64,000 nt of DNA from Clostridia bacterium. Its GTDB lineage: Bacteria; Bacillota; Clostridia; UBA1381. The notes under the pieces were generated by a model. It worked only from the letters and a program-made list of their open reading frames with translations. It was not told the origin of the DNA and did no database searches. Every line of letters begins with the position of its first letter. Position 1 is the first letter of the stretch. The stretch lies in NCBI GenBank assembly GCA_017935675.1, contig JAGBHE010000093.1, forward strand, positions 43,696 through 107,695, in the 5' to 3' direction. Positions 47,402 to 56,354 of the stretch are shown in pieces. The translations under genes and the position numbers were made by a program.

Positions 47402-48361
47402 TTAAAACAATGCCGATTCAGGCTTTATTTTTTTCACTGTAAGGTTCGTGATAACAACCAGAACAAAGCCTACAATCGACTGCAAAAACCCTACAGCTGC
47501 TGACATTCCCATGTCTCCCACGACTCTCATTGTACGGAAAATGTAAGTATCTATTACATCCGTCGTAGGATAAAGCGCGGCTACATCCCGGGTAAGCTGA
47601 TAGAACAGTCCAAAATCCGCTCTGAAAATATTTCCGATTGAAAGAATCGTCAGCATAATAATCAGAGACAATAGGTTTGGAAGTGAAATATGTATTATCT
47701 GCTGCCATTTATTTGCTCCGTCAATCCTTGCTGCTTCAAACAACCCTGTATCAATCCCCATTAACCCCGCATAATAAATGACACTGTTTATTCCTACTGT
47801 TTTCCATATCGAAGATATTGTAAGTATAGCCGGCCACGCTTCCGGTTTGGAATACCAATCAATCGACTCAATACCAAATGAATTTAATACAGCATTTAAC
47901 ATACCGTATTGCGGATTCAAAATTGCGTATGCCATATATGCGGCAATTACCCACGAAATAAAATTTGGCATTATCATTACAGTTTGAAACAGTTTCGTTG
48001 CCTTTGTGCTTCTCATTTCAAACAACAGCACCCCGACCGATACCGATGCAACGGTTCCAAAAAAGATAAATAAAAAGTTAAGAAAAAGCGTGTTCCTTGT
48101 TATCAGCAAAAAGCTGGGTGATTTTAAAAAAAACTCGAAGTTTTTTAAGCCGGTCCACTCACTTCCGAATATTCCGAGATTAAACCTATAATCTTTAAAC
48201 GCGATTATTATACCTCCCATCGGAACATATGCAAACAAAAACACCAAAAAAACCGGAATTGCACAAAGAGAGTATAATCTTAATTTTTCTGCCGTTTTGC
48301 CGTTAATCATATGTTTTTTGTTTTTTACTGATTTAACAGCTGTTGATTTGCTTTCTGCCAT
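47402..48361 (-). CDS. ABC sugar transporter permease (LplB-type)
   Basis: The 319-residue permease has a longer basic N-terminus and about six membrane helices. The family segment YVPMGGIIIAFKDYRF and the EAA loop EAARIDGANKWQQIIHISLP are both present. It is the promoter-proximal gene of the long minus-strand unit; a TGC-extended -10 box lies at 48399. It pairs with the LplC-type permease 21 bases downstream and the lipoprotein at 45039. Confidence 0.9.
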   Translation of the reverse strand: MAESKSTAVKSVKNKKHMINGKTAEKLRLYSLCAIPVFLVFLFAYVPMGGIIIAFKDYRFNLGIFGSEWTGLKNFEFFLKSPSFLLITRNTLFLNFLFIFFGTVASVSVGVLLFEMRSTKATKLFQTVMIMPNFISWVIAAYMAYAILNPQYGMLNAVLNSFGIESIDWYSKPEAWPAILTISSIWKTVGINSVIYYAGLMGIDTGLFEAARIDGANKWQQIIHISLPNLLSLIIMLTILSIGNIFRADFGLFYQLTRDVAALYPTTDVIDTYIFRTMRVVGDMGMSAAVGFLQSIVGFVLVVITNLTVKKIKPESALF

Positions 48362-48398
48362 CCATTTTTCCCTTCATTTCCATAATGTATTTGTTTTT

Positions 48399-48404
48399 AT
48401 TATA
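48399..48404 (-). promoter_or_regulatory. Putative extended -10 promoter for the importer/catabolic unit
   Basis: On the minus strand TGCTATAAT gives a TG-extended, perfect -10 box at 48399-48404. The hexamer 17 bases upstream (TAGAAT) matches -35 consensus only partly. It lies about 40 bases upstream of the LplB-type permease start and faces away from the kinase promoter. Confidence 0.55.
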
Positions 48405-48467
48405 GCATTTCCCGCAAAAGAATTCTATCCTTTCTTTTATGATGTTTTTACTCAATATTATGATACG

Positions 48468-48496
48468 TTGACATTTGCAGAATTTCATGCTATAAT
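48468..48496 (+). promoter_or_regulatory. Consensus sigma-A promoter for the sensor kinase gene
   Basis: TTGACA (48468-48473) and TATAAT (48491-48496) are perfect, 17 bases apart, and the -10 is TG-extended (ATGCTATAAT). Start is predicted near 48503, leaving a leader of about 43 bases with a GGGAGGA ribosome site. Confidence 0.85.
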
Positions 48497-48545
48497 TAAT
48501 ATTAATTGTTGTAAAATTGTATTGTGGTATTGGGAGGATTTTTTT

Positions 48546-50222
48546 ATGCTGAATTCCTATAATCAGTTAATCGAATTGGTTCGTTCCTATCGTTGGAACA
48601 GCCTTTTTGTAAAATATTTTAAAAAAATTTTCTTTATTTTGTTTCTGCCTTTTGTCATCATCGCCGCGCTGCTTATTTTATATACAAACACAAACCTGCA
48701 GCACAAACAGGATAATCTTAATAACGAATATCTGCAAAAGAATTTCCACACCATCAATTCAGCTTTTGAAAGCATCAGCAAGCAACAGCTTATGCTGATA
48801 ACAAACCGATACATCTCTATTTATTTCACTGCAAATGATTTGTTTTCGTCATCCATAGATTTTAAAATAGATATGATACAACTCCGCGAGCTGCTGAATA
48901 ACATATTGATTTCTATGAATTATATTGATGATGTTCAGCTTCTCAGCTTCAGTAATGAATATGTTATGACCACAACAGGCAGTGTACCGTTATCTTATCA
49001 AACGCCGTTCTTTGTCCCCTACTATGAAGAACACAAATCAGATTTTTTCCTGTTATCCGACAATCCACATTTTTGGGTAGTTTATGAGTATAAACCATAC
49101 GGCACACCGCTGGGGCTTGTTGCATTTAAGGTTGACTTTTCCAAAATCTCCGATCAGCTTCTTTATAATGATGGCACAGTCTACTTATTATCCGAGGATA
49201 ATAACACTTTGTTTTCGACAAATGCAGAAAAAATTTCAACTTTATACGAAGCAAATACCGACAATGGAAATACTATTATGGAATCCGAGCTTGATTATTA
49301 TAATCTCAGACTGCTTATTGATATTCATCCCACAAAAAACGGCAATCACAGAAACCTGCTTATTTTCATAATCTGCTTCGGTATACTTTTGCTGATACCC
49401 GCTGCCATATCACTTTATCTGTCATATCAAGCCTATAATTCAATTACTAAAATAATTTCAGCTTTAGGAGGATATGGAAGCGATCAAATTGCTCAAAAAA
49501 ACGAACTGGACTACATCCGGTTAAGTATATCAAAAGCCTTCGTCAAGCAGCAGGAATTGGAGACGGAGCTTGCCTCCCGTATGTTCCAACTCAAAAAAAT
49601 GCAAACGCTTATTCTGCAAACTCAATTTAATCCGCATTTTTTATTTAACACAATAAATCTTGCTATTACAAAAGAAGTAAGTGCAACTCATGCTGACACT
49701 GACGTAAGCAAAATTCTTGGTCTGCTTTCAAAGCTTTTACGTATCTCTTTAAACACAAAACAAAACATGGTAACAGTTTCTGAGGAACTTGATTATGCCA
49801 AAACCTATCTTAAAATCATCTCCATACGGTACGATCATAACTTTGATGTCGAATATCATATTGACCCCAAAACATTAAGTATGAAAACGATTAAGCTCAT
49901 TCTTCAACCGCTTTTGGAAAACGCCTTTGAGCACGGAATTCATCAGCTCGACGAAGAAAAACGCGGGAAAATTATCATAAGCTCGCAGCTTGATTATTCA
50001 AATCTTATACTTACGGTTTATAATAACGGCGCCCCCTGTGAGCCGAAAACTTTAGAAAAGCTTCAAAAAATGCTGGAAACCGAATATATTCCGGATGATT
50101 CACACATTGGTTTGGCGAATGTCAATACCCGAATTAAACTGACCTTTGGCCCTGAGTATGGCTGCATGATCGAATCCGACGAGAACGGCACAACCTGTAC
50201 CATCATACTTCCGGCATGCTGA
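48546..50222 (+). CDS. YesM-type sensor histidine kinase
   Basis: The 558-residue membrane kinase has two transmembrane helices (about residues 28-50 and 280-303) flanking an extracellular sensor region, a linker, the His_kinase (PF06580) dimerisation segment LILQTQFNPHFLFNTINLA with the phospho-acceptor His, and a C-terminal ATPase with PLLENAFEHGIHQL (N box) and HIGLANVNTRIKLTFG (G box). Start ATG 48546 follows GGGAGGA; upstream open codons cross the promoter and are not used. The family normally pairs with an AraC-type response regulator (YesN) encoded next door; none is in this window. Divergence from the importer suggests it controls that unit. Confidence 0.9.
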   Translation: MLNSYNQLIELVRSYRWNSLFVKYFKKIFFILFLPFVIIAALLILYTNTNLQHKQDNLNNEYLQKNFHTINSAFESISKQQLMLITNRYISIYFTANDLFSSSIDFKIDMIQLRELLNNILISMNYIDDVQLLSFSNEYVMTTTGSVPLSYQTPFFVPYYEEHKSDFFLLSDNPHFWVVYEYKPYGTPLGLVAFKVDFSKISDQLLYNDGTVYLLSEDNNTLFSTNAEKISTLYEANTDNGNTIMESELDYYNLRLLIDIHPTKNGNHRNLLIFIICFGILLLIPAAISLYLSYQAYNSITKIISALGGYGSDQIAQKNELDYIRLSISKAFVKQQELETELASRMFQLKKMQTLILQTQFNPHFLFNTINLAITKEVSATHADTDVSKILGLLSKLLRISLNTKQNMVTVSEELDYAKTYLKIISIRYDHNFDVEYHIDPKTLSMKTIKLILQPLLENAFEHGIHQLDEEKRGKIIISSQLDYSNLILTVYNNGAPCEPKTLEKLQKMLETEYIPDDSHIGLANVNTRIKLTFGPEYGCMIESDENGTTCTIILPAC

Positions 50223-50247
50223 AAAACAACGCCGGGACAATGCTTTT

Positions 50248-50294
50248 TTTAAATCGGAGCATTGCTCCGATTTAAATACTTTTTCAAAAAGTAT
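50248..50294 (+). terminator. Double hairpin at the convergent kinase / GH78 gene ends
   Basis: A perfect 13-bp inverted repeat TTTAAATCGGAGC-ATT-GCTCCGATTTAAA (50248-50276) is followed directly by the second palindrome ATACTTTTT-C-AAAAAGTAT (50276-50294). For the plus-strand kinase gene the first stem is followed by TACTTTTT and would terminate transcription. The last codons of the GH78-like gene on the other strand lie inside the first hairpin. Confidence 0.65.
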
Positions 50295-52327
50295 ATCGGA
50301 ATGGCGGACCAGCCGTGACACAGGCTTCCCCCATTTCTAAACGCATATCCGCCATCCTCTGTCTCCCAAAAGGATGTTGCTCCGTGCATTAGCATTTTCC
50401 CCCACTTCTTTTCGATATCGTCAAAGACACCCTCATAATACTTTTCTTCAGTCAAAAGTGCTTCGTACTTAAAAAACAGCATCGAAAGCGTTGCGGCGAT
50501 GCCGCACTTACCTTCCGACAGCTTATCCATAAGCTGTCCCCGCAAATTTGCCGGTACGGTGTCAGTGCAAATTGCAAGCGATTGTACCAATTCGCAAAAG
50601 TGCTGCTTCCCAGCCGAATATGTTTGGTACATTTCCATATCTTCAACCCAAAACAATTTGTTTACACATTCCTTTATTAGCATTTCCTCTTGCTTTACTT
50701 CCTCCGTATTTCTGCCAAATGTCTCAAGAAGTACAGCATAGCTTTGAAGTGCCATAATATAGTACAGCATAATCGGTGCATCATAGTGCTGCTCTGTCCA
50801 TACGCTTTCACCCCATGGCGAATTGTCAAGACCATAAGCCCAATCATAAAAATTCCATGCATTCTCATCTGATATTCTTATTCCGGCTCCATCGAATTTA
50901 TCATGAAAAAATCTCACAATTTCACCTGCATATTCAAGCAGCTCACGAACCGTATTGATGTCTCCCGAAAAATCAAGGTATTCCTTCAGTGCCGTTATCC
51001 ACATAAGTGTAAATGCAGGTATATAACTTCCTACATTTAAGCATGGCGCTGTCAGGGGCAGGCAGCCCGATTCATCACCGCACATTTTGAAAATCCTAAG
51101 AGCATCTTTTTGAGGGGCTGTATCTTCAAATGCAAAATATCCGCACAGCATCTGCAAACGGCTGTCCATCATATACATAGCCTGTTCTCTCCACGGGCAA
51201 TCCTCATAATGCTCATGGAAACACAGCTTTAAGGTTTTGACACTTGCTCTGTATATTTTTTCAAAAAGCCTGTCTCCTTTAAAGCTTGGCTTTTCCGCAA
51301 ACGGATATTCACAAGGCAGCAATCCGAGCGCATGAATTACAAGCGGCTTCCCGCAGCATACATTAACCTGTAAATACCTTCCGGAAACTCTTTTGAAATA
51401 ATGGGTAAACTTCTGTTTCCCTTCCTTACATACATAGCTGAACGCAAAATTTCTCCTGCCGGTATATGCACGTACACGGAGATCATCCAAATGTTCTCCG
51501 TAAGCAATATAAAGAACCGTACCGGGCTTTGCGGTCAGCTCCATTTCAAAAAATCCCGATGTCTCGCTCTCAAGATCAAAAATTATATATACTCCGTTGT
51601 CAGCTTCTCTAAGCAAAATATCTTTATTTAATAAGAGAGGTCCGGATTGATCTGTTTCAAAAATCTCTGCCGTCTCTTTTGCCTGCATAAATGAATTTTG
51701 CATCCGCTCAGCCACTGTATCACATACACCGCATTCTTTAAAAAATCCCTGCGCAATAATCTTCCCATCCCGGCGCGGGAAGATATTGCATCTGTGAATC
51801 GGACGAGGAAGAAATATAATCCCCGAAGCATCAACCTCGTCCGCCGTTTGCCATTCATTGTTCGTTTTGAGCGCGTTATAATGGAAGGTATAGAGCATTT
51901 GCGGCGATATCAGTTCCATTTCCCCATTTGCATACCGTGTATCAGCTTGACACAGCGTACCGGTATCGCTCACAAAGCTCTCACAGCCATTATCGATCGC
52001 AAATATCAGCATAGGTGCTGCAGAAATACATCCTGCTGATGATTTTCCTTGATAATACACCGCAATAAACAGTTCGTTCATCCCATCCCGTACATATTTC
52101 GTTATATCTATCTCATCATAATATCTTTCTTCATTTACACCGCTATACTGCCCGCAGTATATAAACTTTTCGTTTACAAAGCAAGCATACTGCGTGTCAG
52201 CACAGATAAACGCTGTAACCTTATCTTGTCTGTTTGCAAAAAATTTTTTTCTGAAAACAGCATATTGATTGGGCATGTTATCTGTGCCATTCAGCCAAAT
52301 TGCCTGAGCGTTATATGACTTTATCAT
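50249..52327 (-). CDS. Alpha-L-rhamnosidase-like (GH78-type) intracellular glycosidase
   Basis: The 692-residue protein has an N-terminal beta-sandwich (AIWLNGTDNMPNQYAVFRKK, about 1-160), further beta domains, and an (alpha/alpha)6 barrel from about residue 350 with HEHYEDCPWREQAMYMMDSR, the GH78 acid-residue region, and SVWTEQHYDAPIMLYYIMAL. The barrel ends with SLCHGWSAIPIYFLKKYL, typical of the family. No signal peptide is present, so it likely acts on imported oligosaccharide. Substrate specificity within GH78-like proteins is broad; rhamnose is not proven. The last ten residues are encoded within a terminator-like hairpin. Confidence 0.8.
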   Translation of the reverse strand: MIKSYNAQAIWLNGTDNMPNQYAVFRKKFFANRQDKVTAFICADTQYACFVNEKFIYCGQYSGVNEERYYDEIDITKYVRDGMNELFIAVYYQGKSSAGCISAAPMLIFAIDNGCESFVSDTGTLCQADTRYANGEMELISPQMLYTFHYNALKTNNEWQTADEVDASGIIFLPRPIHRCNIFPRRDGKIIAQGFFKECGVCDTVAERMQNSFMQAKETAEIFETDQSGPLLLNKDILLREADNGVYIIFDLESETSGFFEMELTAKPGTVLYIAYGEHLDDLRVRAYTGRRNFAFSYVCKEGKQKFTHYFKRVSGRYLQVNVCCGKPLVIHALGLLPCEYPFAEKPSFKGDRLFEKIYRASVKTLKLCFHEHYEDCPWREQAMYMMDSRLQMLCGYFAFEDTAPQKDALRIFKMCGDESGCLPLTAPCLNVGSYIPAFTLMWITALKEYLDFSGDINTVRELLEYAGEIVRFFHDKFDGAGIRISDENAWNFYDWAYGLDNSPWGESVWTEQHYDAPIMLYYIMALQSYAVLLETFGRNTEEVKQEEMLIKECVNKLFWVEDMEMYQTYSAGKQHFCELVQSLAICTDTVPANLRGQLMDKLSEGKCGIAATLSMLFFKYEALLTEEKYYEGVFDDIEKKWGKMLMHGATSFWETEDGGYAFRNGGSLCHGWSAIPIYFLKKYLNRSNAPI

Positions 52328-52349
52328 TCCATATTCTCTCCTTTTAAAT

Positions 52350-52422
52350 GGGGCTGCTGCGTTAAGCAGCAGCCCCGGAGGTTTTTTGGATTCAGATGCA
52401 GAACGCTGAATCCAAAAACCTC
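52350..52422 (-). repeat. Two adjacent intercistronic hairpins
   Basis: A perfect 11-bp stem GGGGCTGCTGC-GTTAA-GCAGCAGCCCC lies at 52350-52376. Beside it a 17-bp stem pairs GAGGTTTTTTGGATTCAG (52378-52395) with CTGAATCCAAAAACCTC (52406-52422), with one bulged base. They fill the gap between the module protein (stop 52430) and the GH78 gene (start 52327). No strong T-run follows on the minus strand, so they may be a weak terminator, processing site or mRNA-stability element that lowers downstream expression. Confidence 0.6.
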
Positions 52423-52429
52423 ATCAACG

Positions 52430-55150
52430 CTATTCTGTTGGAATTGAAATAAATTCACCGATTGGCTTCAGATTCGCATCCCACAAAAATCCTTTTGCGA
52501 TTTCATCTTCACCAATTGCAATCTCATCCATGATGTAAGATGCTTCAGCAACACTTGGACTTATATCATATAAATATACTCTTGCAAGACTTTTAACTGC
52601 TCCGTTATTATATACTGCAACAAAGCACCTGCCGGCTACAGGCTCACTTTCCGTTGTGCTGATAATAAGTGTGATATTTGTCTTTCCTGCTTCTGAGCCG
52701 GGGGCAGTCAACAACTCAGTACTCAAAACATATCCATCGTCAACTTCATTTTTAAGTGCAGCAAGATGGCCGAAGCTGTCCCAATTGTCCCAGCCACGCT
52801 CTACAGCCGAGCTTGCAGCATTATATGCCTCAAGAATAAGAGCTTTGTTAGCAGCGGCATTCTCAATAGTAATATTATCAGCCGCATGCGCTTTGGAATA
52901 TAACGACGCCTCAGTCGCTGTGATTGCCGCCACCATAAACTGGCCGCCTGTACCGGCATATGAAAACGCTATTTCGCTAACCTGCTTAGATGTGTCAGGA
53001 GTAACCGAATAAGAACCCAATGTAAAGGAGGTTCCGCCGGGTGTGACAGCAAACGGAGTATTGGCATTCCACGACATATAGCATGGCGCCTTACATATTT
53101 CATTGTCAATCGAAGCTCCGGCATAACCTGTTTGCAATGTTACAGACTTACTTTCCGAGGTGCCATCCGAATAATAAATTGCAACTTTAGTTAAGTTTTC
53201 ACCCGTTGCCGAAACTGTTGCAGCGGCAAAGGAAATCTTATCATAAATTTTCTGCTCCATAGGAACACCTGCAGAAAGATCGCTTGTTACACTTATTCCC
53301 TTATACTGTTCCGCGGGAAGCTTGTAGCCGGTACCGTCCTTTGCAAGAATAATTCCTTCCTGATTACAACGCTCTGTTACTCCTGCCCTGTTTAATGCAA
53401 TAACATTGGGATTGCCCGAATCATATGCAATAAAGTCAGCGGGAGTCAAATTCATTTCAGGTTTATTAAGATTATTTTCATCTGTAAATAATCTTGCATT
53501 GCACAAGGAATCACTCATGGTTACATATAAGTCATTGCCTTTATGATAAGCAAGCTGATTCTTATCCTGCTGTGAAATATCTGTCAAAGCAGTAATCGCC
53601 AAAACCTTATAATTTGAACCGTTTGCAAAAAATTCTATTCTGTCTACCGGTCTTGTTTCATCGGTATCAAGGCTTACTTCATACATACCAAACTGTCTGC
53701 CTGCAGCGTCCGGGAGTGCCAAAGTACTCGTGCCGGCAAATATATTTGCTCCCGCAAAAATCGACTCTTGATTACTCTGACCTGTGCCCCAGCCATCTTT
53801 TGCCGTAAAGCTCTTGTCAATATAGCTTCCGTCCGTATAGTGAATGCGGCACATGGCAGAAGCATCCTTCCACACTGCGGTAGCCGTAATAAAGCTGATA
53901 CCGTAGCAGGTTTTATCTACTTCTGCCGATACACTGTCACTTACACCAGCCTTTAATCCTATCGCTTTATATTGACTTGCAGGGAAGCTGTAGGGCACAT
54001 TTTGCTTGCTGTGTATCAGTTCATCACCTCCTGCAAGCGCATTAATGCCATCCTTGGATATTGCAAAATGCTGCGTATATGAAGCATAATCAAATAAATC
54101 ATTGTTTGTAAGAGTCATGCTTGATTTGTCAAGATTTGTGCTGTCAACATAAACAATTGAGTTTGCCGCACCCGACAAATCTACAGTTTCGTAGATTCTG
54201 CCGGATACCGCAAGAGCATCCGTTTCCGCTTGTGACATTGCAGTACAGGCAGTTAAAGATAATACCTTATAGTCTGCGGTATTGTTATAATCTAAAAAAT
54301 TCACCGACGAAAGCTTTCGGTTAACATCTACAGGCATTTCAAACCAACTGATCGGACATTTAGCCGAGCCATTTGTATAAGTGGCAGCATCTTGACCTGA
54401 CCATAAAGCGTTTACACCCGCTATCAAATTTCCGACATCAGCTGAAGCTGTCCAGCCCTCCGGCAATGTGAAGGATTGTCTTTCCACGTAGCCGTCTTCA
54501 TAGATCAAATCTACCGAAAATGTAGATTCTCTGTTTCCTGTAGCGGCGGCAAAAGCAATACTTCTGTAGTTTTTGCTTGTATTCATTGCAACCGTTTTCG
54601 TCATAGAACTGCCATTCAGCCCTATTGCTTTATTCTGCGCAGCCGGGAAAGAGAACGGAACTCCGGTATCGGAATAAACAATTTGATCCGCACCCACCTT
54701 AGCGTTTATACGTTCCCTCCACAACGCTACTGTTTCTTTCCAAACAGTATTATTGTTGGACAAAGTATAATAAGAAAAATAGTCAGACATTGTTCTGCCT
54801 GTTGTTTTTGCCTGACCATGTTCACTGACAAACGCAGGAGAATCAACAACGCCGCTGATATCCACCATCTCATAGGAAGGCAGATAATAAGCGTTTTTCG
54901 CTTTTACCGCCTCCCACTTTGACCATACCTCCGCTGCGAAATCCGCCGATGTTAAATTTTCGGCTGCAAGGGCTTCATCAATGTCTTCAATAGCCCCCCG
55001 AAGCTCAGCTGTGCTTTCGGTAACAGCCGCAGCCTCAGGCAATGCCTGAATCTGCGCGGTGACTGTGGTTGTGTCTGCTGAAACGGGTATTGCACAGTTT
55101 ACCGCAATCATCAGAAAACACAATACCATAGAACAAATTCTTTTTTTCAT
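52430..55150 (-). CDS. Secreted protein with three copies of an unrecognised module
   Basis: The 906-residue protein has a signal peptide (about residues 1-25, ending PVSA) and a short helical segment (about 40-85). Three ~220-residue copies of the module follow (about 90-310, 325-555, 570-785), and the tail ends FLWDANLKPIGEF, a C-terminal pattern common in clostridial secreted proteins. Each module opens with a VDxS..A..YVDS strand and runs through VPYSFPASQYKAIGL and ISFxxATxxW. It closes with DRIEFFANGSNYKVLAITA or similar. The repeats look like beta-sandwich carbohydrate-binding modules but I do not recognise them. A 311-bp part (53598-53908) is almost repeated at 62791-63101. Confidence 0.7.
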   Translation of the reverse strand: MKKRICSMVLCFLMIAVNCAIPVSADTTTVTAQIQALPEAAAVTESTAELRGAIEDIDEALAAENLTSADFAAEVWSKWEAVKAKNAYYLPSYEMVDISGVVDSPAFVSEHGQAKTTGRTMSDYFSYYTLSNNNTVWKETVALWRERINAKVGADQIVYSDTGVPFSFPAAQNKAIGLNGSSMTKTVAMNTSKNYRSIAFAAATGNRESTFSVDLIYEDGYVERQSFTLPEGWTASADVGNLIAGVNALWSGQDAATYTNGSAKCPISWFEMPVDVNRKLSSVNFLDYNNTADYKVLSLTACTAMSQAETDALAVSGRIYETVDLSGAANSIVYVDSTNLDKSSMTLTNNDLFDYASYTQHFAISKDGINALAGGDELIHSKQNVPYSFPASQYKAIGLKAGVSDSVSAEVDKTCYGISFITATAVWKDASAMCRIHYTDGSYIDKSFTAKDGWGTGQSNQESIFAGANIFAGTSTLALPDAAGRQFGMYEVSLDTDETRPVDRIEFFANGSNYKVLAITALTDISQQDKNQLAYHKGNDLYVTMSDSLCNARLFTDENNLNKPEMNLTPADFIAYDSGNPNVIALNRAGVTERCNQEGIILAKDGTGYKLPAEQYKGISVTSDLSAGVPMEQKIYDKISFAAATVSATGENLTKVAIYYSDGTSESKSVTLQTGYAGASIDNEICKAPCYMSWNANTPFAVTPGGTSFTLGSYSVTPDTSKQVSEIAFSYAGTGGQFMVAAITATEASLYSKAHAADNITIENAAANKALILEAYNAASSAVERGWDNWDSFGHLAALKNEVDDGYVLSTELLTAPGSEAGKTNITLIISTTESEPVAGRCFVAVYNNGAVKSLARVYLYDISPSVAEASYIMDEIAIGEDEIAKGFLWDANLKPIGEFISIPTE
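53598..53908 (-). repeat. 311-bp direct repeat, copy A (within module 2 of secreted protein)
   Basis: Aligned without gaps against 62791-63101, I count about 17 differences in 311 bases (about 94-95% identity). It encodes the C-terminal half of a module, from CYGISFITATAVWKD to NGSNYKVLAIT. Identity falls off abruptly at both ends. Confidence 0.85.
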
Positions 55151-55174
55151 GATTTTTTCTCTCCTTTTTAAATA

Positions 55175-55220
55175 TTATTCTGAAAGCCATGCCTGTGCCT
55201 GCGGCATAAGCTCATCATTC
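55175..55220 (-). repeat. 46-bp shared gene end, copy A
   Basis: The last 46 bases of the sialidase-like gene match the last 46 bases of the giant gene (57930-57975) at 42 positions and encode NDELMPQAQAWLSE versus NDELIPEAQAWLSE. The remaining parts of the two proteins are unrelated. Confidence 0.8.
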
Positions 55221-56326
55221 TGATTTTCGGGCAAATTCCAAATACTTTGCATAATCACACAATTGTTCCGCCCTGCCTCTTGTTGATAATAAACAGTCAG
55301 AAGCGCACCGTTTTTGAGTTCTACCGTTGAGGGATAACCAAGGTCAAACGACGGTCCGTCCTCCCTTAAAATATAGTCGGTATCCCATGTTTCCCCATCA
55401 TCCCGGCTCAGCATGACCCTTTGTCCGAAAGGCTCCTCCCGATAACCGTAAGAAGATATCAGCACACCGCTGCTATGCCTCATAAGGTGAGCGGGCGCTC
55501 CGCTTTGAAGTCCTATGGAATGAGGGGTTGTAAAGGTTTTTCCCCTATCGTAGGATTCGCTCTGATAAATCGTAAATACGGGTTTTTCCCCCTCCCCGGC
55601 CGGTCCTGCTTTGTTTTGCATTCTGATGTGTACGATAATTTTACCGTTCGGCAAAGCAAGTGCATGCGGTTCACAACTAAGCAGCGCTCCCTCTTTTCCG
55701 CCGACGTCTTCAATTGATGACAAATATTCAAAATCTCCCATCTCATTCAGCGTATAACACCGAATCTGACAAACAGCGTCTGTGTCTCCATATACACTGC
55801 CCACATACAGCAGACTTTTATCCGGCAATTCGCAAGGTCCGTGCGGCGATGTTACGGGCGCTCTTTTCAATTCGCCAAAGGTATAACCGCCATCCTTGCT
55901 GATTTTATAAGTAGAACCCAAGTATTTGCTTTCACATTTTTGCGCGTCAATGCTGTCCAGATAACTGCCTGCCAAACGGCCTCTTGCACCATGCAGCTTT
56001 TGACCGAGATATTTACGCTGAAACGCAACTGTGTTATTGAATGAGGTCACAATTACGTTGTTGTTTCCAAAAACAGCTATACCACTGTCCCTGTCATCAA
56101 GCGGCGTATCTATTATTACAGACGGTTCACTCCAGCTTTCCCCCTCATCCCTGCTGCGACACAGAATCACCTTGCCAAAGGGGCACAAATGCTCCAGTCG
56201 GAATCCGGACGCAAGGGCTGCAAGGGTACCGTCCGGAAGCCGCGTGACCGTCGGCCATGCATAATAGTTAAATACGCTGTCGTCATTTTTACAAACAATA
56301 CTGTTCTTCACTTTTATTTTTTTCAT
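55175..56326 (-). CDS. BNR-repeat sialidase-like protein, intracellular
   Basis: The 383-residue six-bladed beta-propeller has Asp boxes at SRDEGESWSEP, SKDGGYTFGE, SYDRGKTFTTP and SRDDGETWDTD. It resembles family 33 sialidase-like proteins but the N-terminal (F/Y)RIP motif that positions the first catalytic Arg is not present (YAWPTVTRLPDGTLAAL instead). So true sialidase activity is uncertain, although an NAL-like aldolase is encoded two genes upstream. No signal peptide is seen. The final 15 codons (ending PQAQAWLSE) closely match the end of the giant protein at 57930, which is odd for an unrelated fold. AAGAGAGA precedes the ATG. Confidence 0.72.
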   Translation of the reverse strand: MKKIKVKNSIVCKNDDSVFNYYAWPTVTRLPDGTLAALASGFRLEHLCPFGKVILCRSRDEGESWSEPSVIIDTPLDDRDSGIAVFGNNNVIVTSFNNTVAFQRKYLGQKLHGARGRLAGSYLDSIDAQKCESKYLGSTYKISKDGGYTFGELKRAPVTSPHGPCELPDKSLLYVGSVYGDTDAVCQIRCYTLNEMGDFEYLSSIEDVGGKEGALLSCEPHALALPNGKIIVHIRMQNKAGPAGEGEKPVFTIYQSESYDRGKTFTTPHSIGLQSGAPAHLMRHSSGVLISSYGYREEPFGQRVMLSRDDGETWDTDYILREDGPSFDLGYPSTVELKNGALLTVYYQQEAGRNNCVIMQSIWNLPENQNDELMPQAQAWLSE

Positions 56327-56354
56327 TTCAATCTCTCTTCTTTAACATCATCAA

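Noticed and set aside
48297..48545. 83-codon N-terminal extension of the sensor kinase
   Set aside because: It overlaps the permease gene and crosses both divergent promoters; ATG 48546 has a GGGAGGA site and begins a typical kinase N-terminus.
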